Notes: generated from the sequence alone by a model not told the origin. 38,574 nucleotides of DNA from Roseovarius sp. ZX-A-9 (GCF_028369135.1 NZ_JAPWHW010000031.1:1-38574); one strand, 5' to 3'. Shown: positions 15,806-23,445, counted from the stretch's first letter. Program-made: numbers and translations.

Positions 15806-17407
15806 ATGACCGGACTTATCCGCAACCCAAACTCCTTCCTCAGCGCCGATAACGGCCTGACACGCCGCGCCTTCATTCAGCGCGCCATGGCAACGGGGCT
15901 CTCTGTCTCGGCCGCATCGGCGTTGGCAGGTCGCGCCATGGCAGCAACACCCGTCAAGGGTGGGCATTTGCGCTTTGGCATCGGACACGGCAGCACCACC
16001 GATGTGCTCGACCCGGGACAAGTGCTCAACGGGCTCTTGTCCGCCACCCATTACGCCATCACCAACACGCTGACCGAAGTGGACACCGATGGCAGCCTCG
16101 TTCCCAAGCTTGCAATCGAGTGGGACGCAACGCCTGATGCCCGCATCTGGACGTTCAAACTGCGTCCCGGCATCGAGTTTCACAACGGCAAGACGCTGTC
16201 GGTGGAGGATGTCATCGCCTCGATCAATCATCACAGAGGCAAAGATTCCACGTCGTCCGCGGCAAGTATCGTTGCGGCGATTTCGTCCATCAAAGCCGAT
16301 GGTACAGACAGAGTGTCTGTAGAGCTCTCCGGTGGCGACGCCGATTTCCCCTTCAAGCTCAGCAGCTTCAACTTTCCGATCTACGCCGCGCGGGAGGATG
16401 GTACACTCGCCTATGAAGACGGCAACGGTGTCGGTGCCTACAAGCTGGTCAGCTTCGAGCCCGGCGTGAGAACCACGTTCGAGAAGAACCCGAACTACTG
16501 GAACGAGGCGCGCGGCCATTTCGACAGTGCCGAACTGCTGTCGATCAAGGACGTGACCGCCCGGACCAGCGCGCTGCGGACCGGGGCGATCGACGGCATG
16601 GACCGAGTCGAACTCAAGACCGCAGCCCTGCTCAAGAAATCCGAAGGGATCGATGTGCACGAAGTCGAAGGCAAGACACATTATACCTTTCCGATGCACA
16701 CCAATACCGGCCCGTTCGACAACAATGATGTGCGGATGGCGGTCAAGCTGGGGCTGGACCGCGAGGCGATGCTCGAAACGATCCTGTTTGGCCATGGGCA
16801 AATCGGAAACGACCACCCGATCAGCTCTGCTTACACCTATTTCAACGCCGATCTTGCACAGCGCAACTACGACCCGGATAAGGCCCGCTGGCACCTCAGC
16901 CAAGCTGGCCTCGACAGTATCGACCTGCAACTCAGCGCATCGGACGCGGCCTTTGGCGGCGCGGTGGATGCCGCCGTGCTTTACAAGGAACAGGCCGCCA
17001 AGGCGGGGATCAACATCACCGTCAAGCGCGAGCCGACAGATGGTTACTGGTCCGATGTGTGGATGGCCAAACCATGGTGCGCCTGTTACTGGCCGGGATA
17101 CGCCACCCAGGATAGTATCTTTACCCAAGCCTATTCAAAGGGCGCGGCGTGGAATGACACGTTCTGGGACAACGAACATTTCAACTCCCTGCTTGTTCAG
17201 GCGAGATCGGAACTCGATCCGAAATTGCGCGGCGAGCTTTACGGCGAAATGCAGTCCCTGGTCCGCAATGACGGCGGGACGGTGGTGCCGTTCTTTGCCA
17301 ACGATGTCTTTGCCACCTCCGACAAGGTCGCGTTCGACAAGGCCTCGAACAACTACGAAGTCGACGGAAGGCTCTTCCTGGAGCGCTGGTGGTTCAAGGC
17401 GACCTGA
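15806..17407 (+). CDS. Peptide/nickel-type ABC transporter substrate-binding protein (orphan, Tat-exported)
   Basis: This is a 533-residue SBP_bac_5 (DppA/OppA-like) periplasmic binding protein. ATG 15806 has AAGGGA upstream. The N-terminus contains LTRRAFIQRAM followed by a hydrophobic stretch and GRAMAA, a Tat signal. Family features include LTEVDTDGSLVPKLAIEWDATPDARIWTFKLRPGIEFHNGKTLSVEDV (about 90-137), YKLVSFEPG and FEKNPNYW. No permease or ATPase gene accompanies it in this window. It lies 87 bases after the oxygenase on the same strand, so it may deliver that enzyme's substrate using a transporter encoded elsewhere. Ligand unknown. Confidence 0.88.
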   Translation: MTGLIRNPNSFLSADNGLTRRAFIQRAMATGLSVSAASALAGRAMAATPVKGGHLRFGIGHGSTTDVLDPGQVLNGLLSATHYAITNTLTEVDTDGSLVPKLAIEWDATPDARIWTFKLRPGIEFHNGKTLSVEDVIASINHHRGKDSTSSAASIVAAISSIKADGTDRVSVELSGGDADFPFKLSSFNFPIYAAREDGTLAYEDGNGVGAYKLVSFEPGVRTTFEKNPNYWNEARGHFDSAELLSIKDVTARTSALRTGAIDGMDRVELKTAALLKKSEGIDVHEVEGKTHYTFPMHTNTGPFDNNDVRMAVKLGLDREAMLETILFGHGQIGNDHPISSAYTYFNADLAQRNYDPDKARWHLSQAGLDSIDLQLSASDAAFGGAVDAAVLYKEQAAKAGINITVKREPTDGYWSDVWMAKPWCACYWPGYATQDSIFTQAYSKGAAWNDTFWDNEHFNSLLVQARSELDPKLRGELYGEMQSLVRNDGGTVVPFFANDVFATSDKVAFDKASNNYEVDGRLFLERWWFKAT

Positions 17408-17411
17408 CCGG

Positions 17412-17437
17412 AACGCCACAAGCAAAGCCGTGGCGTT
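17412..17437 (+). terminator. Stem-loop after the peptide-type binding-protein gene
   Basis: AACGCCAC (17412-17419) and GTGGCGTT (17430-17437) form a perfect 8-bp stem with a 10-base loop, 4 bases after the stop codon. There is no long T-run; candidate terminator or 3' stabiliser. Confidence 0.4.
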
Positions 17438-17693
17438 ATCACGACGCCGCGGCACCCTCTGTATCAGGCCCGCGGCGCGGGTGCTTTGGGTGAGATTGAC
17501 GGTTGGCAAAGTTTGCCAGGGATCGCTATCTGTTACCCTGCGTTCACCACCATTGGCCTCATTCCATCGGCATTCCCGCCAAGTCGCGACCTGCCCGCGC
17601 AGCCACAGCCCCGCTTCTTTCGAATACCAGCCACTCCGCGCAACAAATGCAAAGAAAATGCCGATCTTGCGACATTTTCACCGCAATTGTCGC

Positions 17694-17722
17694 TTGACGG
17701 CTTCCGACCTCACCAATATTGT
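17694..17722 (+). promoter_or_regulatory. Candidate sigma-70-type promoter of the ilv leader
   Basis: TTGACG (17694-17699) and TATTGT (17717-17722) are separated by exactly 17 bp, matching 5/6 and 4/6 consensus bases. Transcription would start near 17729-17731, about 20 bases before the leader peptide's start codon, as expected for an attenuated biosynthetic operon. Confidence 0.55.
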
Positions 17723-17751
17723 CTCGCACACGCAGCATAAGGAGCGCCCAC

Positions 17752-17799
17752 GTGGCCCAACTAATCGTAGTCGTAATCGAATGGCGCATGGGCCGGTAA
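17752..17799 (+). CDS. ilvBN leader peptide (15 residues, Leu/Ile/Val-rich)
   Basis: GTG 17752 is preceded by AAGGAG with 7-base spacing. The frame reads MAQLIVVVIEWRMGR and ends with TAA at 17797-17799. Six consecutive codons (17761-17778) specify Leu, Ile, Val, Val, Val, Ile, exactly the products of the downstream pathway. It lies between a good promoter and an intrinsic terminator ahead of acetolactate synthase. This is the structure of classical ribosome-mediated attenuators such as those of E. coli ilv operons. Ribosome stalling at the branched-chain codons would favour the antiterminator stem (17783-17828) and let transcription continue. The peptide itself probably has no other function. 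Confidence 0.8.
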   Translation: MAQLIVVVIEWRMGR

Positions 17800-17828
17800 C
17801 GGACACCCTGAACGGTACCCCATGCGCC
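17783..17828 (+). promoter_or_regulatory. Candidate antiterminator stem of the ilv attenuator
   Basis: GGCGCATGGG (17783-17792, inside the last codons of the leader peptide) is perfectly complementary to CCCATGCGCC (17819-17828). The right arm overlaps the first three bases of the terminator stem (17826-17828). A ribosome at the leader stop codon would cover the left arm and allow termination; a ribosome stalled upstream at the Leu/Ile codons would leave it free to pair. The mutual exclusivity is inferred from the overlap. Confidence 0.6.
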
Positions 17829-17851
17829 CCCGAATTTTCGGGGGCTTTTTT
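17826..17851 (+). terminator. Intrinsic terminator (attenuator) before ilvB
   Basis: GCCCCCGAA (17826-17834), a 2-base loop and TTCGGGGGC (17837-17845) form a 9-bp arm pair (the innermost pairs may open), followed at once by six T residues (17846-17851). It lies 45 bases before the ilvB start and after no gene other than the leader peptide, so it acts as an attenuator. Confidence 0.85.
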
Positions 17852-17895
17852 ATGCGTAAAACTTAAGGAATACATGTCATGAACGGAGCAAAGCA

Positions 17896-19650
17896 ATGAC
17901 ACGTCAGATGACCGGAGCGAAAATGGTGGTCCAGGCCCTCAAGGATCAGGGCGTGGACGTCATATTCGGATATCCCGGTGGCGCGGTGCTACCGATCTAT
18001 GACGAAGTGTTCCAGCAAAATGACATTCGCCACATTCTGGTGCGCCACGAACAGGGCGCGGTGCATGCCGCCGAAGGCTATGCACGCTCGACCGGCAAGC
18101 CGGGTGTCGTGCTCGTGACCTCCGGCCCGGGGGCAACCAACGCCGTGACCGGACTGACGGATGCGCTGATGGACAGTATCCCGATCGTCGTGCTGACCGG
18201 ACAGGTGCCGACCTTCATGATCGGATCGGACGCCTTTCAGGAGGCCGATACCGTCGGCATCACCCGGCCCTGCACGAAACACAACTGGCTGGTCAAGGAC
18301 ACCGACCGGCTTTCCGGTGTGATCCACGAAGCATTTCATGTGGCCAGCGCAGGCCGGCCCGGCCCGGTGCTGATCGACATTCCCAAGGACGTGCAATTTG
18401 CCAGCGGCACCTACACCCCGCCGCAAAAGGTGCGGGTCAGCCATTACCAGCCGCAGGTCAAGGGCGACATGGAGGCGATCACCGAGCTGGTCGCAGCGCT
18501 GGAGACGGCCAAGCGCCCGATCTTCTATACCGGCGGTGGCGTGATCAATTCTGGGCCCGCCGCATCGCAACTTCTGCGCGAGTTGGTTGAGGCCACAGGC
18601 GTTCCGATCACGTCGACGCTGATGGGGCTTGGCGCCTATCCCGCGAGCGGTAAGCATTGGCTCGGGATGCTGGGCATGCACGGCCTCTACGAGGCGAACA
18701 TGGCGATGCATGATTGCGACCTGATGATCAACATCGGCGCGCGCTTCGACGACCGGATCACCGGGCGGCTCGATGCGTTCTCGCCCGGCTCGAAAAAGGC
18801 GCATATCGACATCGACCCATCTTCGATCAACAAGGTGATCAAGGCCGATATCCCCATCGTGGGTGACGTCGCCCATGTGCTTGAGGACCTGCTGAAGGTC
18901 TGGAAATCGCGCGGCCGCAAGGTCAATCGCGAGGCGCTGACCAAATGGACCGCCAAGATCGATCAATGGCGCAAGGTCGATTGCCTGGCGTTCAAGCAGA
19001 TCGGCAACGTGATCAAGCCGCAGCACGCGCTGGAACGGCTCGAGGCATTGACCAAGGACCACGACCGTTACATCTGTACCGAAGTGGGCCAGCACCAGAT
19101 GTGGGCCGCGCAGTACCTGACTTTCGAGGATCCCAACCGCTGGATGACCTCCGGCGGCCTCGGCACGATGGGTTACGGCTTTCCGTCCTCCATCGGTGTG
19201 CAGATGGCCCATCCCGAGGCGCTGGTGATCAACGTCGCCGGTGAGGCAAGCTGGCTGATGAACATGCAGGAAATGGGCACTGCCGTGCAGTTCCGCCTGC
19301 CGGTGAAGCAGTTCATCCTGAACAACGAACGCCTCGGGATGGTTCGCCAATGGCAGGAATTGCTGCATGGCGAGCGGTATTCGCATTCCTGGTCCGAGGC
19401 GCTGCCCGACTTCGTCAAACTGGCCGAAGCGTTTGGCGCCAAGGGGATCAAATGCGACGACCCCGCCGATCTCGATGATGCGATCATGGAGATGATCAAC
19501 CATGACGGCCCGGTGATCTTTGATTGTCTGGTGGAAAAGCACGAGAACTGCTTCCCGATGATCCCGTCGGGCAAAGCGCATAACGAGATGCTGATGGGCG
19601 AGGCATCAACCAAGGACGCCATCGATAACAAAGGCGCGGTGATGGTGTGA
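17896..19650 (+). CDS. ilvB: Acetolactate synthase large (catalytic) subunit
   Basis: This is a 584-residue thiamine-diphosphate enzyme, the first common step of valine, leucine and isoleucine synthesis: condensation of pyruvate with pyruvate or 2-oxobutyrate. FGYPGGAVLPIYD opens the N-terminal domain, and RHEQGAVHAAEGYARSTG contains the catalytic Glu. PGATNAVTGLTDALMDSIP and the central IGARFDDRITG are diagnostic of AHAS. The ThDP/metal motif reads AGEASWLMNMQEM-(x)-ILNN with Glu450 where most enzymes have GDG/GDA; MVRQWQELLHGERYS follows. It is preceded by an attenuator and followed 90 bases later by the regulatory subunit. Cytoplasmic. ATG 17896 has GGAG upstream. Confidence 0.95.
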   Translation: MTRQMTGAKMVVQALKDQGVDVIFGYPGGAVLPIYDEVFQQNDIRHILVRHEQGAVHAAEGYARSTGKPGVVLVTSGPGATNAVTGLTDALMDSIPIVVLTGQVPTFMIGSDAFQEADTVGITRPCTKHNWLVKDTDRLSGVIHEAFHVASAGRPGPVLIDIPKDVQFASGTYTPPQKVRVSHYQPQVKGDMEAITELVAALETAKRPIFYTGGGVINSGPAASQLLRELVEATGVPITSTLMGLGAYPASGKHWLGMLGMHGLYEANMAMHDCDLMINIGARFDDRITGRLDAFSPGSKKAHIDIDPSSINKVIKADIPIVGDVAHVLEDLLKVWKSRGRKVNREALTKWTAKIDQWRKVDCLAFKQIGNVIKPQHALERLEALTKDHDRYICTEVGQHQMWAAQYLTFEDPNRWMTSGGLGTMGYGFPSSIGVQMAHPEALVINVAGEASWLMNMQEMGTAVQFRLPVKQFILNNERLGMVRQWQELLHGERYSHSWSEALPDFVKLAEAFGAKGIKCDDPADLDDAIMEMINHDGPVIFDCLVEKHENCFPMIPSGKAHNEMLMGEASTKDAIDNKGAVMV

Positions 19651-19740
19651 TCTTGCGGGTGAGGCTTGCCCCACCCGCCCCACATCGCCACCTCAACCAG
19701 CCTCGCCTCACCGCAAACACCAGATAGAAGGACGATGAAC

Positions 19741-20301
19741 ATGTCCGCACTAAAAATCAAAAAAGGCGCGACCAAGCATTCCGCCTACAATCTACGCCCC
19801 ACCTTCTCTGACGTGGAAGAGAGCCACACGCTGGCGGTCATCGTCGATAACGAGGCGGGCGTGTTGGCGCGCGTCATCGGCCTCTTTTCCGGGCGCGGCT
19901 ACAACATCGACAGCCTGACCGTGGCCGAGATCGACCATGAAGGCCACACGTCCCGCATCACCATCGTCACCACCGGCACACCGCAGGTGATCGAGCAGAT
20001 AAAGGCGCAGTTGGGCCGCATCGTCCCGGTGCATGAAGTGCATGACCTGACGGTGGAAGGTCGCTCGGTCGAGCGCGAACTGGCGTTGCTGAAGGTCGAA
20101 GGCAAGGACGAAAAGCGGGTCGAAGCGCTGCGTCTGGCGGATATCTTCCGCGCCAGCGTGGTCGACAGCACGCTCGACAGTTTCATCTTCGAGATCACCG
20201 GCACGCCGGCCAAGATCGACGCCTTTGCCGATCTCATGCGCCCCTTGGGGCTGTCGGACATGGCACGCACCGGCGTCGCCGCCCTGCCCCGCGGCATCTG
20301 A
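19741..20301 (+). CDS. ilvN: Acetolactate synthase small (regulatory) subunit
   Basis: This 186-residue regulatory subunit binds the catalytic subunit and confers valine feedback inhibition. ATG 19741 is preferred to ATG 19735 because GAAGGA (19727-19732) is 8 bases away from the former but only 2 from the latter. The N-terminal ACT domain reads HTLAVIVDNEAGVLARVIGLF-SGRGYNIDSLTV (about 24-56). The C-terminal domain carries RELALLKVEGKDEKRVEALRLADIFRASVVD. The gene forms the expected operon with ilvB and ends before two stem-loops. Confidence 0.93.
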   Translation: MSALKIKKGATKHSAYNLRPTFSDVEESHTLAVIVDNEAGVLARVIGLFSGRGYNIDSLTVAEIDHEGHTSRITIVTTGTPQVIEQIKAQLGRIVPVHEVHDLTVEGRSVERELALLKVEGKDEKRVEALRLADIFRASVVDSTLDSFIFEITGTPAKIDAFADLMRPLGLSDMARTGVAALPRGI

Positions 20302-20319
20302 GCTGCGCGCCACGCCTAA

Positions 20320-20341
20320 GCCGGGCTTGTCACAGCCCGGC
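20320..20341 (+). terminator. Stem-loop after ilvN (GCCGGGCT family)
   Basis: GCCGGGCT (20320-20327), loop TGTCAC and AGCCCGGC (20334-20341) form a perfect 8-bp stem 18 bases after the ilvN stop. No T-run follows. A nearly identical stem occurs at 23446 and 31159. Confidence 0.45.
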
Positions 20342-20356
20342 ACACCCCGACCAAGT

Positions 20357-20383
20357 AAAAACGCGGGGTGTTTCCACCCCGCG
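20357..20383 (-). terminator. Intrinsic terminator of the minus-strand gene at 20422
   Basis: Read on the minus strand, CGCGGGGTG, a 4-base loop and CACCCCGCG (20383-20362) form a perfect 9-bp stem followed by five T residues (plus-strand A run 20357-20361). It lies 39 bases beyond the stop of the unknown gene and may also block read-through from ilvN. Confidence 0.7.
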
Positions 20384-20421
20384 CTTACATAACGCTTCAC
20401 TGCTTTGGCTTGATCCGAGTC

Positions 20422-20805
20422 TCAGGCGATCTCGGCGCAACGCTGCGCCCGGAACGGCACAACATTTCCCGAATGCTCATTTTCGGAAGCAACGGACGTG
20501 GCCACTGGCATGTCGGTGCTGGTGTCTGGCAGGGCACCGGCATTGACACCCGCTTGGCGAAGCGCGCGAGACAAGGTTGGATGGCTTTCCTGTGCCACCA
20601 GACGCGGTTTGCGCGCCAGGCGCATCTCGCCGCCTTCGCAGAGGTCGAACGCGATCATGTCACCGGCTGTCAACCCCGCTGCGGCCCCGGCATCGCTGCC
20701 CTGCCCGCGGTAGAATGCCAGATCGCCATGATCCTCGCACCAGATCACAGCCCGGTCCTGAGCCTGATCACTCCAAAGAACGACACCGTGCATTTTACCG
20801 TGCAT
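20422..20805 (-). CDS. Uncharacterised 127-residue protein
   Basis: I do not recognise a named family with confidence. ATG 20805 is chosen because GGGGGAA lies just upstream; in-frame ATGs further out (20832, 20862) lack such a site. The N-terminal half (MHGKMHGVVLWSDQAQDRAV, then IWCEDHGDLAFYRG, then GLTAGDMIAFDL) is beta-rich and faintly recalls the strand pattern of a cold-shock/OB-fold domain, followed by MRLARKPRLVAQESHPTLSRALRQAG and a low-complexity polar tail. It has its own intrinsic terminator and is divergent from the XRE regulator. Cytoplasmic, no signal or membrane segment. The OB-fold suggestion is weak inference. Confidence 0.65.
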   Translation of the reverse strand: MHGKMHGVVLWSDQAQDRAVIWCEDHGDLAFYRGQGSDAGAAAGLTAGDMIAFDLCEGGEMRLARKPRLVAQESHPTLSRALRQAGVNAGALPDTSTDMPVATSVASENEHSGNVVPFRAQRCAEIA

Positions 20806-20919
20806 GTTTCCCCCAATCTTAAAAATCTTCATGCTAGGCAGAATGTCCTGCATAGCGCTCAAGGAACATGGTCAATTCAGCGTCCGCCGTGGTCCATTTG
20901 TGTCAATAAAGCCAAAAAA

Positions 20920-20937
20920 TGACGCTAATTGGCGTCA
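20920..20937. promoter_or_regulatory. Palindrome between the unknown gene and the XRE regulator
   Basis: TGACGC-TAATTG-GCGTCA has perfect 6-bp arms, with a second nested pair GCCAA (20911-20915)/TTGGC (20929-20933). Just downstream, GTCAC-CACTC-GTGAC forms another small repeat. It sits about 100 bp upstream of the XRE regulator start and is a candidate operator for it. Confidence 0.3.
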
Positions 20938-21036
20938 CCACTCGTGACAGCGGTGTAAAATCATGCTGCAATGGCTTGGAAAGACAACTTTGGGATGACG
21001 AGGCATGTATCGACTTGACCGGAATCAGTGTCAACC

Positions 21037-21867
21037 ATGAACCGATTGGAATCGGAAGACCGCCCGCCGAACGGCGCGGATCCGGCCGAATTGCGCGCTG
21101 TCTTTGGCAATAATCTGCGTGCGCTGAGCGCCGAATATCCGTCGGTGGCCGGGCTCTGCCGCGAGCTCGGGATCAATCGGACACAGTTCAACCGCTATCT
21201 GTCCGGAGAGAGCTTCCCACGTCCTGACGTGCTCTACCGCATCTGCCAGTTCTTTGGCGTCGATGCGCGCATCCTGCTGGAACCGGCCGAAAACCTCGGC
21301 CGGACCCAAGCAGAGTATGATCTGCTCAGCCACCCGGAGCTGCAGGGTTACTTCGGACGAGCGCCGGTCGATGTGGACCCATCGCTGTTCCCCAGCGGGT
21401 TCTATCGGTTCGTGCGGCGCAGTTTCATCGAGGAAACCCAGTTTGTCCTCGGCCTCGTCTATATCTATCGCCGCGACGGCTATACCTTCCTGCGCGGGTT
21501 CGAGCCGCGCGAGGCGCTGCGCAAGCAAGGCATTTCGACCGCGCCGCGCGATCGCGAATTTCGAGGTATCGTGATGCGCCAGGAAGAGGGCATCATGATG
21601 ATCGTCACCCATCAGAACGCCATGGCCTGTTCGTTCAACTTCCTCGCCCCCGAAACCTCGTTTCAGAAGAATCTCTGGGTGGGTTACGTGACCCGCACAG
21701 TGCGCGAAAAGATAACCGGCGTTCGCGCAACCCGCATGGTCTACGAACATCTGGGCAGCGACACGAGCGCCGTCCTGACCGCGGCCCGCCAGGCTGGGCT
21801 GATCGAGCGTTCGGCAGTCGCCCCCTTTCACGCCAACCTGCTGCAACTTGAGCAGCCGTTTCGCTGA
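21037..21867 (+). CDS. XRE-type helix-turn-helix transcriptional regulator
   Basis: This is a 276-residue regulator (GTG 21028, three codons upstream, is an alternative start). The N-terminal lambda-repressor-like HTH is clear: LRALSAEYPSVAGLCRELGINRTQFNRYLSGESFPRPDVLYRICQFFGVDARIL (about 28-81). The remaining roughly 190 residues form a mixed alpha/beta domain that I cannot assign, containing FPSGFYRFVRRSF, YIYRRDGYTFLRGFEPREAL and MACSFNFLAPETSFQKNLWVGYV; it probably senses a ligand. It lies directly upstream of and co-directional with the Rieske oxygenase, so it is the likely regulator of that gene pair. Confidence 0.85.
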   Translation: MNRLESEDRPPNGADPAELRAVFGNNLRALSAEYPSVAGLCRELGINRTQFNRYLSGESFPRPDVLYRICQFFGVDARILLEPAENLGRTQAEYDLLSHPELQGYFGRAPVDVDPSLFPSGFYRFVRRSFIEETQFVLGLVYIYRRDGYTFLRGFEPREALRKQGISTAPRDREFRGIVMRQEEGIMMIVTHQNAMACSFNFLAPETSFQKNLWVGYVTRTVREKITGVRATRMVYEHLGSDTSAVLTAARQAGLIERSAVAPFHANLLQLEQPFR

Positions 21868-22068
21868 TACGAATCGCGATTGCGGGCCGGCGGCACCTTC
21901 AGCACTGAAACGCGTGGTGCCGCCGGGCACATCGGGGTTGTCCTTAATATGATCCGGCCACGCACCCCCATGCGCAATGTCGCCCTCAGAGAATTCGCGT
22001 CGCTGGCAGGCGGCTATGCGGTGACGGTTTCGGGCAGAGTCGAGCTCAGTCACGAGGGAGGTAGTCCA

Positions 22069-23229
22069 ATGAACAAACCCATCACAGATCTGTCGAATGT
22101 CCGCGCCCCGGTCGAGACCGCCAACGGCCTGCCTAACGCCCATTACATCGACCCTGCGGTGTATGAAGAGGAAAAGCACGCGCTGCTCTACTCGCAATGG
22201 GCGGGCCTTGCCGTGGCCGCTGACGTGCCCGAGCCGGGCGATGCCGTGCCGATGGAGTTTCTCGGCATGCCCCTGCTGCTGATCCGCGACAAGGACGGAG
22301 AAGTGCGCGTCTTCCAGAATATCTGCCGCCACCGCGGAATGATTCTGGTCGAAGAGCCCCGCAAGATCGAGGGCGCGATCCGCTGCCCCTATCATTCGTG
22401 GTGCTACTCGACCAAGGGCAATCTGGTCAGCACACCGCATGTGGGCGGCCCCGGCCAGAACACCCACCCCGCCATCAAGCGCGACGAGTTGGGCCTGAAC
22501 GTGGTGCGCAGCCATGTCTGGCGCGATGTGGTGTGGATCAACATGTCAGGCGATGCCCCGGAATTCGAAGTGGCGATGTCAGACATCATTGAACGCTGGT
22601 CAGAGTTCGAGCTGCCGCTCTATCACGGCGGCCATGACAGCAAATTCCAGCTTGAGGTTCAGACCAACTGGAAACTCGCCGTCGAGAACTATTGCGAAAG
22701 CTACCACCTGCCGTGGATCCATCCGGGGCTCAACAGCTATTCCCGGCTTGAGGATCACTACCACATCGAGAAACCCGGCGCGTTTTCGGGCCAGGGCACG
22801 ATGGTGTACCGTCAGTTGCGCAATGAGCATGGGCAGACTTTCCCCGATTTCGAGGATGTGGGCGCAAAATGGAACGAGCAGGCCGAATATATCGCCGTCT
22901 ATCCCAACGTCCTGCTAGGTGTGCACCGCGATCACGCCTTCACCATCATCCTTGAACCGAAGAGTCTGGACCGCACTGTCGAGCACATCCACCTCTACTA
23001 CGCCGTGCCCGGCACCGACGAGGGCATGCGCGCGCGCAATACCCAGCTTTGGAAGGCCGTGTTCGAAGAGGATATCTTTGTCGTCGAGGGCATGCAGAAA
23101 GGCCGCCACGTGACCCAGTTCGACGGCGGACGGTTCTCGCCTGTCATGGACAGCCCGACACATTGCTTTCACGACTGGGTCGCCAGCAAGATGGATACCT
23201 ACCGTGCGCGAGGCCAAGCGGCGGAATGA
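22069..23229 (+). CDS. Rieske non-heme iron oxygenase, alpha subunit
   Basis: This is a 386-residue ring-hydroxylating-type oxygenase alpha subunit. ATG 22069 is fixed by GAGGGAGGT upstream. The Rieske [2Fe-2S] ligands are CRHRG (Cys86, His88) and CPYHSWCY (Cys106, His109). The catalytic domain has NWKLAVENYCESYHLPWIHP with His213 and His218 as mononuclear iron ligands. The layout (short loop MEFLGMPLLLIRDKDG before the cluster, N-WKL-x-ENY-CE-SYH) resembles oxygenases acting on quaternary amines (choline, carnitine, glycine betaine) as much as aromatic ones. No reductase or ferredoxin gene is present in the window, so electrons must come from a partner encoded elsewhere. Its stop overlaps the next small gene. 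Substrate unknown. Confidence 0.9.
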   Translation: MNKPITDLSNVRAPVETANGLPNAHYIDPAVYEEEKHALLYSQWAGLAVAADVPEPGDAVPMEFLGMPLLLIRDKDGEVRVFQNICRHRGMILVEEPRKIEGAIRCPYHSWCYSTKGNLVSTPHVGGPGQNTHPAIKRDELGLNVVRSHVWRDVVWINMSGDAPEFEVAMSDIIERWSEFELPLYHGGHDSKFQLEVQTNWKLAVENYCESYHLPWIHPGLNSYSRLEDHYHIEKPGAFSGQGTMVYRQLRNEHGQTFPDFEDVGAKWNEQAEYIAVYPNVLLGVHRDHAFTIILEPKSLDRTVEHIHLYYAVPGTDEGMRARNTQLWKAVFEEDIFVVEGMQKGRHVTQFDGGRFSPVMDSPTHCFHDWVASKMDTYRARGQAAE

Positions 23230-23438
23230 GCGACCTCGACACCGCCATGATCGCCGCACACGAGCAGCAGGACAGCGCGGCACTGATACGGCTCTACACA
23301 AGGGCGGCGGACGAGGCCAACGCCCTTGACGCCGCCTGTTTCTACCTCACCCACGCTTACGTGTTCGCGCTGGAGGCCGGCGCACCGGAGGCTGCCACAC
23401 TGCGGTCGCGCTTGATTGCACATGGGCGCGAGGAATAG
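23226..23438 (+). CDS. Small 70-residue helical protein coupled to the Rieske oxygenase
   Basis: The ATG overlaps the oxygenase stop (ATGA), with GGCGGA immediately upstream, so translation is coupled. The sequence starts MSDLDTAMIAAHEQQDSAAL and continues with helix-forming residues (LYTRAADEANALDAACFYLTHAYVFALEAGAPEA), ending in RSRLIAHGREE. It is Ala-rich and resembles a single TPR-like helical hairpin pair. It has one Cys and two or more His, and no signal peptide. Function unknown; context suggests an accessory or partner of the oxygenase. Easily missed by annotation because of its size. Confidence 0.7.
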   Translation: MSDLDTAMIAAHEQQDSAALIRLYTRAADEANALDAACFYLTHAYVFALEAGAPEAATLRSRLIAHGREE

Positions 23439-23445
23439 AGCGCCA

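Noticed and set aside
15554..17128. Long minus-strand frame opposite the oxygenase and binding-protein genes
   Set aside because: It is the antisense of two genuine genes in GC-rich DNA, with no family features and no ribosome binding site.
17989..19581. Long minus-strand frame opposite ilvB
   Set aside because: Antisense artefact of a highly conserved enzyme gene.
21880..22068. Upstream extension of the Rieske oxygenase frame to 21880
   Set aside because: GAGGGAGGT directly before ATG 22069 fixes the start, and the added residues do not resemble the family.
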